Source: Chionoecetes opilio
Lineage: Eukaryota; Arthropoda; Malacostraca; Decapoda; Majidae
Reading direction: 5' to 3'
DNA: 64,000 bases
Assembly: GCA_016584305.1 (NCBI GenBank)
Contig: JACEEZ010020557.1
Coordinates: 20,001-84,000, forward strand
In this document: positions 23,291-34,499 of the stretch, one piece after another
Layout of the letters: each line of letters begins with the position of its first letter
Position numbering within the stretch: the stretch's first letter is position 1
The notes under the pieces: model-generated
What the model was told of the DNA's origin: nothing
Seen by the model: the letters and a program-made list of their open reading frames with translations, nothing else
Databases searched by the model: none
Program-made: the position numbers and the translations under genes

Positions 23291-25639
23291 TTCATATTTT
23301 TTTTTATTTAGACGGAAACACATGGAGTATATTTAGTCGTCAACCCCCACACCCGATAGCTAGTATAGAAGCCCCAGATACCCCGTCCCAACAATTTTAC
23401 CCCCCCAAAAATTGGGCTTTTTCCCGCGCTGGGTGGTTTCAAAGAGGGGCGTCCTTTCCGGGCACTAAGCTACCGTTCTCGGGATTCCATAAATGCTTTT
23501 TCTGATACCTGAGTTTATTCCCCTAAGGGAAAAATTCATAATGAAAAATTAAATCCCCCCGCCGGAAAAATTACTTTTGGTCTGGCTCAAGGACTATATC
23601 CTTTTTTTAATATCTGAAAACTTCAAAATCACTTTTTTATTTGACACCCAAGGGAAAAAGAGTCCCAAAAGTACCAATTTAAATAAATTTATCTATTACT
23701 TTTCTACCTATTACAGGGGTTCTAAGGGCACGGGAGATCGCCGCCCCACTAATTTTGGGGGGTAATTGGAGGGGCTAAAAGTGCTTCTTCTTGGGGATAT
23801 ATATTATATTATTATTATATATTATATATAAAAAAATTACATGAAAAAATTTAAATAGTTTGTAAGAAAACAGCGAAACTGGAATGAAGTTTTCCCATGC
23901 AATAAAACCCGACGGAAATTCCCGCTTGCATTAATTTTCTGCCATTTTTATTGTTTATTATTTCCCCTTTTTTGGGGTAGGGGAGGGTTTTTTTTTTTCA
24001 GTAAAATTTAGGACGTGTTTTTATCCCAAAAATAAAGGAAAATATCTTAAAGTGTGTTTTCCCTGTGTTTTTATTTAAATTTTGTGTGTATGTAGGCTGT
24101 GTTATTTTGTTTTTGGTGTTAAAAGGCCAAGATAATAGATTTTTCCTTGGCCTTGGGTGTGAATTGCTTTTTTGGGAATTAATTGTCAATCTTTCAAGCT
24201 TCTTAAAATTTTTTTCTTTCTGTACACAATTTTGATTTTTCAAGGGCGGACAGGCAAGGGGGACAAAACCACAAAGGGGGGGGGGGGGGGGGGGGGGGTA
24301 ACCATGATCCCCCTCCAACAACCCTTCACAGCATTTTTTTAAAAAAATCTTACTGGGGGACTTCCTTGGATATCCAGAAGTGTGGTAGTAGGCATACCTG
24401 TTAAAAACAGCTTTTTGGTATTATCTTCCCCCTTTCGTAAAGTTGTGGGGACCGCTCCCCTTTCCCTTTCCCCTGTGTGCTTTTGAATCTTCCCGTGCAC
24501 CAACAAATTTTCACTACCAAAAAATTTACGGGGTAAGGGCCCCTTATAAAGGCGGCACAAGATTTTAAAAAGTCTTTAAAAAAAGAAAAAAAATATAAAT
24601 AATTTTCCCCTGCAGTAATAAGAAGCACTTCTTTGGAAACTTTCACACACATTTCATTGAGCCATTGGGAAACCAGGAATAATTTTAAAGAAAAAAATAA
24701 TTTCGCCCAGTAGCTTAAAAATGTCCTAATTGGGCCCCAAACTTTTCCCCACTGCCTGGGAGAAATTTTTGGGGCGCCCCCGTTGCCCTTTTTAAAAAAA
24801 AGCACTGCGCCCCGGTACAGAAACCTACAGGGGCCCCCCCCTTTTCCGCCCATGTATGGAGTAGTTTTCAACCCTGGGTTTTGGGGGGGGTCCACTATAC
24901 GATCTCTTTAAAAAGGGTTGAGTTTAAAAGTTTTGGTTTTCATCAATTTTCCCCCCTCTGATTGTGTCCCTTTAAACCCTTTTAAAACACCGCCGCAATG
25001 TTTCTTTTCTTCTATCCTCTACCGTTTTTTTCAAAGCTCCCCGCCCCTTTTGAAAATTTCTAAAGCGGAAATTTCCAGGGCCTAATTTTGCCCCAGTTTA
25101 GCAGATTTCACTGAGCAGTTTTGAGGATTTTGCTCGATGAAAAACCTGTTTTGGGGTTTAGCAAACCCGAAACTACTTCGAAGCTTTTTTTTGCTCGTCA
25201 TTTGGGGTGAGAAAAATTTTTTTGTTTTAAAGGACCGAAATTAGGGGGATGACTATTTTTTATTTTTTTGCAAGATCATTTTCTTTTTTAAAAATCAAAA
25301 AGACATCAAAAATGCCTGCTGACTGGACAGGGCGAGAGGAAAGCTTATGATTGACTTAGGTTAGGGGACATCCTACAATATGGAAAAAATATATAGCCCT
25401 TTAAATTTTTTAAAAAAACTTAAAAAAAAAAACTGCAACCCCCCTGCCTAAGAAGCCTGACCAAGTCATTTATTTTCGGTGATAAAACAGGCCAAGGGTG
25501 TTTTCGGGGGCCGACAGGTGTTTTGTGACAAGGGTTTTGGTGTATATGGTAAAAGGGGGGAGAAGGCTAAGAGTGCAGTGTTAGCACCCGAGTGTGTGTG
25601 TCTGACCTAAAGAGCGAAAAGCGTAGTTCTCGGGGGCCC
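23291..25639. other. No gene seen
   Basis: The sequence is AT-rich with long homopolymers, including a G run at 24279-24298 and an AT repeat around 23805-23830. Short open frames on both strands show no recognisable family. Confidence 0.5.
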
Positions 25640-25647
25640 TATAAAAG
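25640..25647 (+). promoter_or_regulatory. Candidate TATA box
   Basis: TATAAAAG lies between GC-rich flanks (GGGGGCCC upstream, GCGTCAGCCCCGG downstream), an arrangement typical of animal core promoters. No open frame downstream is convincing, so it may belong to a decayed gene or a transposable element. Confidence 0.35.
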
Positions 25648-26159
25648 GCGTCAGCCCCGGTCCCACCACGGCCACGGGGACGGCGCGGGCCACAGTGGTC
25701 CCCTAGAAACTACTCACGGGGATTACAGGAAATTTAAATAAACAAAAGCCTTTGGGGGGGTAATCAAAAAAACTTTTTTAATTTTGGGATGTTTAATTGA
25801 AAGTAGTTTTTTTCGGACACTGATTTTGGGATTTTTTGTACATAAACCCGGTTCATTTTGTAAACCCAGAGTCAAAATTCAACCCGCGCTGAGTGTACGA
25901 AACGGAAATTGGGGTTTTATAAAAACTACGAAAAACTTTTTGGGAAAAATGGGCGAGATTTCCCCGGGCGTTTTCAGAGACACCAAAATATTTTTGGGGA
26001 AAAAAATTTGGAAGAAAATCCTTCAACCCTACCTTTTTTTTTTCCCCCCATAGCCAACAAGCCTGGAGGGAAAAAGGGGGGAATCGGGGGTTTTTTGGGG
26101 GAGGGAAGCAAATATAAGTGTTTATGGGGTCCCAAAAAAAAAAATCAGTCACTTTAAAA

Positions 26160-26660
26160 AAAAATCTAACCCAACCCCAACCATAAAACCCCAAATTATA
26201 AACCCAACCCCAACCTAACCCCAAACCCTTTAAACCCCCAAAGTATACCTAACCTAAAACCCAACCTAAACCCCAACCACAAAGTAAACCTAAAAACCTA
26301 ACCTAACCTTAACCACAAAAATACCTAAACCCAACCCCTAACCTTAACCACAAAGGGATACCTAAAACCCAACCTAACCTTAACCCCAAAATAAAACCTA
26401 AACCAACCTTAACCACAAAGTATACCCAAACCCAGCTTTAAACCCAACCCTTTAAACCCCAAAGATCCCCAAACCCTTTAAACCCCAAGGTATAACCCCA
26501 AAACCCAACCAACCTTTAAACCCCAAAGTTTTAAAAAAACCTTAACCCCAAAGTTTTTACCTAAAACCTTTTAAACCCAAAAGAAAACCCAGCCCAGCCT
26601 AAACCCAACCTTAACCACAAAATTTTACCTAACCTAACCTAACCCAACCTAAATGGACTT
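26160..26660. repeat. CCTAA-rich minisatellite array
   Basis: The array has degenerate units of about 24-30 bases built from CCTAACCTAACC plus TTAACCACAAAGTATA. CCTAA is the complement of the arthropod telomeric TTAGG, but the ACCACAAAGTATA spacer shows it is an interstitial minisatellite, not plain telomere. The same unit occurs inside R1 copies (for example 46665-46725). Confidence 0.75.
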
Positions 26661-26839
26661 AGAATTTTTTTTAAAAAAGGGACCTCTATTTCATAGGGGG
26701 CCGTTTTGGGGTTAAAAACCCAAAGGGTGAGCGCACGCTGGAACCTTTACAGATATGAAGGACAATAAACATACAATACAGTGCGGTAGTATTCCCTTTT
26801 TAAAACCGGAAGGATGGTTCCCAAAATATTTCCCTATTT

Positions 26840-27170
26840 TTTTTTTGGCCTACAATAGGTGCTTGTTCTAATGGAGTTTTATTTTGCGCCCAACCCCCCC
26901 CCCCCCCCCCCAAAAAAAAAATGTAAAATGAAACCCAAACCCAACCTTAAGGTTTTAAAAAAAAAAATTAACCTAACCTTAAAGGGTTTTAAAAGAAACC
27001 TAACCTAACCTTAAAAGGGTTTTAAAAGAAACCAACCAACCTTAAGGGGTTTTTAAAGAAAAACCCAACCTAACTTTAACCACAAAGTATCTTTTTTTTT
27101 TTTTTTTTTTTTTTTTTTGGGGGGGGGGGGCAAAAAAAAGCTATCTCCTTACAACAAGCACCGGGTTATT
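26840..27170. repeat. R1 fold-back repeat, copy 1
   Basis: The left arm reads CTACAATAGGTGCTTGTTCT...GGAG..TTTTATTTTGCGC. The core repeats AACCTTAAGGTTTTAAAAG-like units with CCTAACCT. The right arm is the reverse complement (AGCTATCTCC...CAAGCAC). Homopolymers of C, A, T and G at the junctions are probably sequencing damage. Other copies lie at 30570-30915, 46380-46935, 47590-48165 and 50035-50625. Confidence 0.6.
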
Positions 27171-27545
27171 AGGAAAACGTATGAAACTTTGTAAATTCCG
27201 CACTCAGGTCTGTACCCATTTTGCCCCACAAAAAACAGATCACCGTGTTAAAAGTTTCGTGAGGTCAGTGAAATCCGCTCAGTGAGCAGCTGGGTCACTG
27301 AGCAGAAAAGTGCCCGTGTAATAGCGCCTTAACCCTCCCTCCCGCGGCATCGCTGCACAAGACTTTCTACTCATTCTCATCCCTATTCTGTCCATCTTCC
27401 TAAGGCAAGAGTTAATCAGTATTGGTGCTACTATAGCGTGCGGTCAAACCGGGACATTTCCCACTATAGCGTGCGATCCCCGGGAAACATTTTACACTAG
27501 GGGGAGTTTCTAATAAGCTCACGCTCAAGCCTGCCCTCTCAGGCT

Positions 27546-28891
27546 GTCACATCCTCTGCTCTGTGAGGCTGAATGATCTATCATTTACCGTAAATTCTCT
27601 GTACTTCTTTGGGACATATCAGAATTACCCTTCAATACAACAACTGAAACAGTTCTTAATAAAAAATGTAGTTTATCATTTATTTGTCTACATTTGAGAA
27701 AATATTGGCAAAAAAATTTGAATACTTGAAACTCAATCTTTAAAAATCGTTTTTTCATAAAAAAAACACAAGTTCAAGCAGAATGAGGTTTCAGGAAATA
27801 TCTACTTGTATGTAAGCATCACTGAGTAACTTTTTTGGGGTGTATATGTCTCTCTTACGACGAACATTTAACCAAGAAGTAACTTAAGTGCTTGGCACCT
27901 CAACGAACAGTCCTCTTCGAAGACAATACATGGTCTTGTTTACTATTTCCCCGCCGCGAACTCTAAGCCCCTCCACCTCAATTTTTCCCCTCTGAATCAA
28001 TCAATAAAACCCTTCCCTCTGAATACCCTTTTGTCCTCTGGTTTATCCTATTGTAACGAAGGAGGATGGGGGCAACCCACCCCTCTCAAACTTCGTCACA
28101 CTAACGGCTCGGGGCTATGGAGGAGACAGAAAGGACAAAAAGGAGACTTTTACTGTTGTGCACGGTTTTATTACCCCAACTACTACTACCACAGTACATA
28201 GTGACTGCACGTCTGTCACGTAACTACACGGCGCCACTCCGCTCCGCCCCAACACAACAAAAAGTCACAGTCAAAGCACGAAATAAGGAGACGAAAGTCT
28301 TCTTTATGTGGGAAACGGTATGTGGGAGCGGATGCCACGAATATTCCAGTAGGATAGAGAGTGTGATGAGATAAGCGGGTGAGATAGTTAGGATGACATG
28401 TAGCCTGTGGTATTGAGAAGTTAGGAGTATCAGTGATATGAGCTGTGGGTAAGGAGCGGCGTGAGCTGTCCATCCCGTGTCGTGTCAACAGGAAAGTTGG
28501 GTGATAGCAGATCCTGCCGGCGGGATGGTTTCTGTGGAGATGCTGAACGCCACACTCTGTTTTGGTTAAATGTTCGTCGTAAGAGAGACATATACACCCA
28601 AAATAGGTACTCAGTGAATGCTTACATACAAGTAGATATTTCCTGAAGCCTCATTTTGCTTGAACTTGTGTTTTTTTTGAAAAGACGATTTTTAAAGATT
28701 GAGTTTTAAGTATTCAATTGTTTTGCAAATTTTCCCCAAAGTGCAGACAAATAAATGATAAACTACATTTTTTATTAAGAACTGTTTCAGTTGTTGTATT
28801 GAAGGATAATTCTGATATGTCCCAAAGAAGACAGGGGGAATTTCGGTAAATGATAGATCATTCAGCCTCACAGAGCAGAGGATGTGAGATG
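27546..28891. repeat. Long inverted repeat (arms about 330 bp, spacer about 690 bp)
   Basis: 27546-27875 is the reverse complement of 28562-28891. Outer ends are TCACATCCTCTGCTCTGTGA and its complement; inner ends are CTTACGACGAACATTTAACC and its complement. Weaker inverted similarity continues outside (GTGCTACTATAGCGTGCGG at about 27423 against CCGCACGCTATGTAGCAC at about 29502). The spacer holds an 85-residue open frame (28117-28374, plus) starting Met-Glu-Glu-Thr with a Leu-rich segment; I do not recognise it. This could be a fold-back transposon or two elements inserted in opposite directions. Confidence 0.8.
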
Positions 28892-28899
28892 CGCGGGGA

Positions 28900-30330
28900 G
28901 ACAAACTGGCGGTTTAGCTTCGAAAAATCCCCCTAGCGTCGGTCTACATTTCTTACTCGCTACTTACACTCTACAGTCTACACTCTTACACTTCAGGCTG
29001 CAACTTTCTATTGCATATGTCATATGATATTGTCTATGTACATATTTTGCAGTAGAGTATTATAGAAAAAACAAAATTTAGTAAATAATTTTTTAATTTA
29101 ATCATCAAAAAAACAAAACTTTGTCTGATTAAGTAGATTTCTTCAGTTTTCTTCTTGTGGGCGTCCAGAAGATTGCTTTCACGAAAAAAACGTAATGTGT
29201 TTTCTGTCGAGAACTTCTGTAGAATTTTTTCAACACCCCCCCCCCCCCCCCCCCCCCCCCAATGAAAGGGGGTTTAAGTGGTCAAACTGATGTTCCGGCT
29301 AAAATTTTTAGGAGGAACGAGAAATACTTCTTTGATCCCATTTAAAAGGGTTTGAGAGGGTCCCGGTACTCGGGTCGGGAAAGGGCAGATCAGGTGGGTC
29401 TTGTTAGAAGACTTTAAAGCTTGGGGGTAGAGGTAGGTCGGGTCAGGCGGGATTTTTGTAGACCGCACGTTAGGGGAGGTAGACTGCGGGCCCCCGATTA
29501 GCCGCACGCTATGTAGCACCAGTACTTTACTCTTTCATCCCGCACTGGTAAACTCGGGAAAACTCTCTCCTTTTTCATTTTTCCACCTTCTTACGATTTA
29601 ATCTTTAAGAAAATAGTGACAAGACACCCCCCGAACTAAATTGGGCCCACCCCCCTTTCTTTTTTCTCTTTGTCTTTTTTAAGGGATGGCAACTAACGGG
29701 TTTTGGTGTTCCCTCTTTTTTTGTCCCTTGGCACCTTGTGATGTAAAAAATAAATAAATTTTATTTTTAATATATATATATAATATATATGAGCTCAGAC
29801 CCCTTTCCTCGGGGGCGGGGGGCGGGATTTTCGAGTGTTTCCTCTAAGGGGTTTGACGTCCCTCCAACCGGGGCCAGACCGCAAAAAAGTGAAAGTAAAG
29901 CGGTTAAGTATGGTGAAAAATCTACTGCGGCGAAACCCTCACCCCCTTTTGCGCCGAGGCTTTTTGAAAATCCGCCGAGAGGGACTTTACACGGGCGAAG
30001 GAGGAGTTCTCTGAGTATCTCCACAGAGACAGTTGATTGGCTGGCAAAATACATTGCGTCATCCTCACTAAAGCGAATCCAGCAGGTTTAGTTATCATTA
30101 GATTATCAGCCAATCACAAGGCGTCACTGATAAATAAGTTTAAAAACATTAATCAGCTGATACTCACGGATCGGGTTGACACAACAAATCGGTATCTTTT
30201 AAAGCGTAAGAAGGGGGTTGTGTGATGATTGAAGAATTTCGTCTTTTTTGACGAGCGAGAGGATCTCGCGAAACCGGGACAGCTCTCTCGTAGACTACTC
30301 CGAGCAGAGAGTGTTGCAGTGTTATAGTTT
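28900..30330. other. No gene seen
   Basis: Apart from the outer inverted similarity near 29480-29530, a C run (29236-29260) and an AT repeat (29770-29790), I see no coding or RNA feature. Confidence 0.5.
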
Positions 30331-30530
30331 GGCCCGAAGCCAGCACCCGGGAGGGGGTTTACAAACCCCCGGCAACCCCCGGTCCCCTTCACTGCTGGGT
30401 GGACAGGGGGGGTTTTTAAGGAAAAAAACCCCAACTTTTTCCGCTCCCCCCGGGGATCGAACCCGGGACTTCTGGTTGGAACAGAGGTGTTTCCCCCTAC
30501 ACAAAGGGGGAACGTTGATCGGGCCGCCAG
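30331..30530 (-). mobile_element. tRNA-like SINE (family 2), copy 2
   Basis: It is co-linear with 19812-20010: GGCCGAAGCC-like lead, CCCCCGGTCCCCTTCACTGC, CTGGGTGGACAGGGG, then GGGGATCGAACCCGGGACTT, whose complement contains the B box GGTTCGATCCC. Confidence 0.65.
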
Positions 30531-30569
30531 TTGAATCAGGCCGCCATATTAAATGAACTGGCGATTTTC

Positions 30570-30915
30570 CGGTCGTTTTAGAGACACCGACTATTTTTCT
30601 TGGTTACAATAGGGTTGTTCAAAGGAGTAGTTTTTTTTTGCGCAAAAAAAAAAAAAAAAGAATATGAAAAAAAATAAACTTAACCTAACCCTTAAGGGTT
30701 TTTAAGAAACCTAACCAAACCCTTTTAAAGGGTTTTAAAAAACCAAACCAACCTTTATGGGTTTTAATGAAACCTAACTTACAAAAAAGTATCCCTTTTT
30801 TTTATTTTTATGGGTTGCACAAAATAAAAATCCCATTAGAAAAAAGCCCCTATTGTGGGGCCAAGAAAAAAAAAAACGTGTGTTCTGAAAACGACCGAAA
30901 ATGCCCTGTCTGCTG
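30570..30915. repeat. R1 fold-back repeat, copy 2
   Basis: The left arm (GGTCGTTTTAGAGACACCGA...GCGCAAAA) and right arm (GCACAAAATAAAAATCCC...GAAAACGACCG) are inverted. Between them are AACCTAACCCTTAAGGGTTT and ATGGGTTTTAATGAAACCTA units. Confidence 0.6.
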
Positions 30916-31298
30916 GGTTGCATGTACTATAGGGGGCCCCGAATCAACGGTACCCGCAAGGATCCATTGCAGTACAGAGACCAGAAAAAAAACAATTCGG
31001 GAAAAATAATTAAGGGCAGACATCCTGATTGACTTTTAATAAATATTTCTAGGAAATAAGGGCCAGCCACCGTTTAACCTAATAATTCGGGGGAAAAAAA
31101 AGGGGCAGACATCAGGGCCCTTTAAAATCTTTCATTCAAGGGCGTTAAGGGCAAAATTCTGAGTGAGCAAACGTACATTCAGGGATAATGAAAACGGCCC
31201 GGTCTTCGTCACCAAAAATCCGCCCTGCCCACAATCCGGGAACTCTCCCCCGAAGGTAAGGGTTTGGTTTTAAATAAAATTTTAAGGGAAAGATAGGT

Positions 31299-31590
31299 AA
31301 AAATGAACGAGGGACTGCGCGGTCATTTCTAAAACATGCTAGTTTTCCCTTTGCCAAAAAATTAGTGTTTTTGGTAAAAATGGACGAGGACTGCACGGCT
31401 TTTTCTGAGACATGACAGTTTTTTTTGGGTAAAAATAGTGTTTTGAAAAAAAAGGACGAGGACTGCGCAGTCTTTTTTGAAACACGACAGATTCCTTTGC
31501 CTAAAAATTGGTTTTTGGTTTAAAAAGGACGAGAACGCGCGGTATTTTCTGGGAACGATATTTTTTCCCGGAAAATTTTGGGTTTTTGCC
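31299..31590 (+). repeat. Tandem repeat of about 73 bp, four units
   Basis: Each unit starts AAAA(T/A)GGACGAGGACTGCGC and continues TCTTTTTGAAACACGACAG, then a T-rich stretch. Starts are near 31299, 31374, 31446 and 31521. The GGACGAGGACTKCGCGGTC part is also the outer arm of the R1 family, so this looks like an amplified R1 end. Confidence 0.65.
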
Positions 31591-32530
31591 CTACTCTCCC
31601 AAAAAACCCCCAAGCAAGTTTGGGCACCTGGGGAATGCGGGGTTTGGGGTGGGGGCAAATAATGCGTCCGAGACACAAATTAAGAATTGTGTAGAGGAGA
31701 CAAACTCCCTAGATCTAAAGAAATTTTTCCTTATATCTAGAGAAATTTGCCTAACCCAAAATTTAAACCCAACCTAGCGGGGGGGGACACCCATAAACAA
31801 CCTACCAACCTAAAAACCAAATCTAACCCAACCTACCCAACCAAAAAATAACCTACCTAACAATAATACCCCCAACCAAACCTCCTATATGGGTTGGGGG
31901 GCCTTGGAAGGGGAGGGTTGGGTCGTATGAGTATTTTCAAGCAATAATTTCTCAAAAGTATATAATATGTATATAAGTTTGGTAAAATTTTAGTGTTTTC
32001 CCCTACTCTCCCCTTTTCCCCCCAAAAAAGTTTTTGGGGACCCAGGAAGCGGGGTTTTTGGGTGGGGAAAAAATTATGCTGGAAAAAGTAATTTAAGGTT
32101 GTTTAGGGGGGTTAAAAAACCCTACCCAGGGGAATTTTCCTTTAAATTTGAGAAATTTTCTTAACCAAAAAAAAACCTAAACCAGCGGGGGCTGCCCCCC
32201 GAAACCAACCTAAACCCAAACCAACCTAACCAAACCCAACCAACCAAATCAACCTAACCTAACCTAAAAAACCCCCTAGCGGGGTTTTTGGGGGTTGGGG
32301 GGGGGGGTTCTCAAAATCGGTCATCATTGTGGGAGGTCAGGTTCCCCCATTTTTGGATCAGAAAAACCAAGAATTTTCCTAAATTAGAGAATTTTTTTTA
32401 ATTTCCCCTAACTCAAAAAAATATGTGGTTGCGACGTATTTTGTACCCCAGCCCAAACCTGCTTCCCCAGGTCCCCCCGGGTTTTGGGGGAGAGGGGGGA
32501 GTATGGGGAAACACTAGAAAATCCAAAATT
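31565..32530. repeat. Duplicated and inverted repeat cluster with CCTAA-like tracts
   Basis: A unit of about 420 bases starting near CCCTACTCTCCC (31588) recurs at about 32000. A third partial copy is inverted at about 32440-32520 (GTATGGGGAAACACTAG). Each direct unit includes GAGAAATTT(G/T)CCTAACC and then AACCTAACC-like runs. Confidence 0.55.
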
Positions 32531-34499
32531 TTTAAAAATTTCCGGAAGTGATTAATATGTAAGTTTTAAACAAAAAATAATATAGAAAACGATGTGGTTA
32601 AGGCGGGAGTGCCGGCAGATCGTCCATTAACTGAAACACCCCCTGAGAAGTCTGCCCCATAAAAGTTTGGCGAGTTTCCCCTTGTAATAGGTGCAAATGA
32701 AAGAATAAAAGGATTGTTTTTGGGGCCCGTTTTTCGCTTCCCCCAAAAAAAATTTTAAAAATACACTTCAAACAAAACGGGACATTGGGTTTCGTAAAAA
32801 TGTCAAAAAACCCCCATCCCCCAAAAAACTAACCCGAATTGGTCCTGAATTTAAAAACCGGGAAAACTTTAATATAGATTGGGGACTTTTATGTTTAAAA
32901 AAAAACTTGAACGTCGTTAATAGGAATCTTTCCGAGGTAAAAAAAGGAAACTTCTCCGACGGTTGGGGAGATTTTTCCGTTGGGGACTGTTTTCCCTTAA
33001 AAGGCTAGCAAACGTGACCTAACTACCATGAGGGGAAAAGGGGCAAGCGCCTGGGGACCAAAAATAGTGAAGTCATGAAGGGAGGATCAGAACAAAATTT
33101 TATTCTCAAAAAAAAGTCCAAAAAAACGATATAGGAAACAACTTAAACTAGCCGCGGGATGCCAGGCTCGCCTGTCCCACAACAATTTGTCACAGGACTC
33201 CCCTAGTGGTCAAAAAAAAAGGGGGCGCCCCAAAAAGAATTCAAAAAAAAACCCCCAAGGCAGCCCCACACGGCCCAGGGGCCTCCACCAAACTTTTACC
33301 CTAAAATTGTAAAAACCCCCCCGCTGCCAACCCAATGGCTTATACAACCTACCCCTGGGAAAATTATTAGGCATAAAAATGACATTTATTTATTATGAAT
33401 CACCTTTTCTCCCCCTCACGAGGGGGGTCACCCATAAATGGCCCCGTGCCTCCCCGGAAAGGGGTAAGTTCGCTTTGGGGCCCGCCAGGGGGGTTGGGGG
33501 TTTCCCGAGGGGTAAAATTGGGGTTTTTAGTCTCTTTTGCGCTGTGTCCGTCCAGAAATTTTTTGAAAAGGGAGATTCGCTTACACTGAATACCCGGCGT
33601 TAGGTTTTCTGGGGTCTGGCCCCCCGGGGCATGTTGTGGCGGGTCAACCTTTCCCCTAAACTGCGCCTTTTCCCCCCGAATAAGGGCTTTTCTCTGGTTG
33701 GGGGGAAGGGGAAAACAAAAGGGGGAAAAAAAAGGGGAGGAAGGGGGGTTTCGTTTTTTTTTTATTTTTTTGCCTTTTTTCTCCCTTTTTTGGCTTTTTT
33801 CTTATTGTTTTTTTCTGTATTGGGGGTTGGTGCGGGGTTTGTTGGGGTGCGGCGATTAAGTGTTTGGTAAAAATGAACATAATATAAATATAATAAATAA
33901 AAATTACATATATATTAAATTTTAAAAATATTTTTATATATATAATATATATATTGTCAATGTTTACCCAGCACTTACAATCTTGTCACAAACGCCCTAA
34001 AAAACAGCCACCCTATAATATTATAGTTCGATAAAAAATGGCAAATAAATACCCAAAAAATCATTTTTAAGTCCTTAAAATCTCTCCCCCTCTCTCTCTC
34101 TCTTCTCCCCTTCTCTCTCCCTCCCAGCCAGAGGAACCAAATTGCCTTATTCGTGAGGAGAAATGGCTGCAGTTTACGGGAAGGTTGACTCACGCCCCCC
34201 AACATGACCCAGGTTTGGAGGCACGTTCAACCGCATTAGAGGCAAACACTCGAAACCTCCCGCTCACCCCGACCCGGCGAGGAAGGCGGTCTGAGCCCAT
34301 GAGGGGACAAACCACGAGCGATCAGCAAATACTAATCTGCCTCCTAACATCAAAGTAGCCAAGACCACCTTAATCCGGAGAGGCTAGCTCCAGTCACTGC
34401 GGCCACGCTACTATCGGATAACACTGATGAGCCCATCCGAGGGAAATTGCTCAGGGCCCAGAAAACGAGGATGCCCACAGCGCCTGGTGAGGAACGGCA
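32531..34499. other. No gene seen; microsatellites
   Basis: There are AT repeats around 33900-33955 and a CT repeat at 34085-34125. Short frames (for example 33379-33603 plus) have no recognisable content. The last 200-300 bases may be the decayed upstream part of the retroelement that follows. Confidence 0.5.

Noticed and set aside
26160..26660. True telomere end
   Set aside because: The CCTAA motifs are interrupted by a regular non-telomeric spacer and the array is internal, flanked by other repeats.
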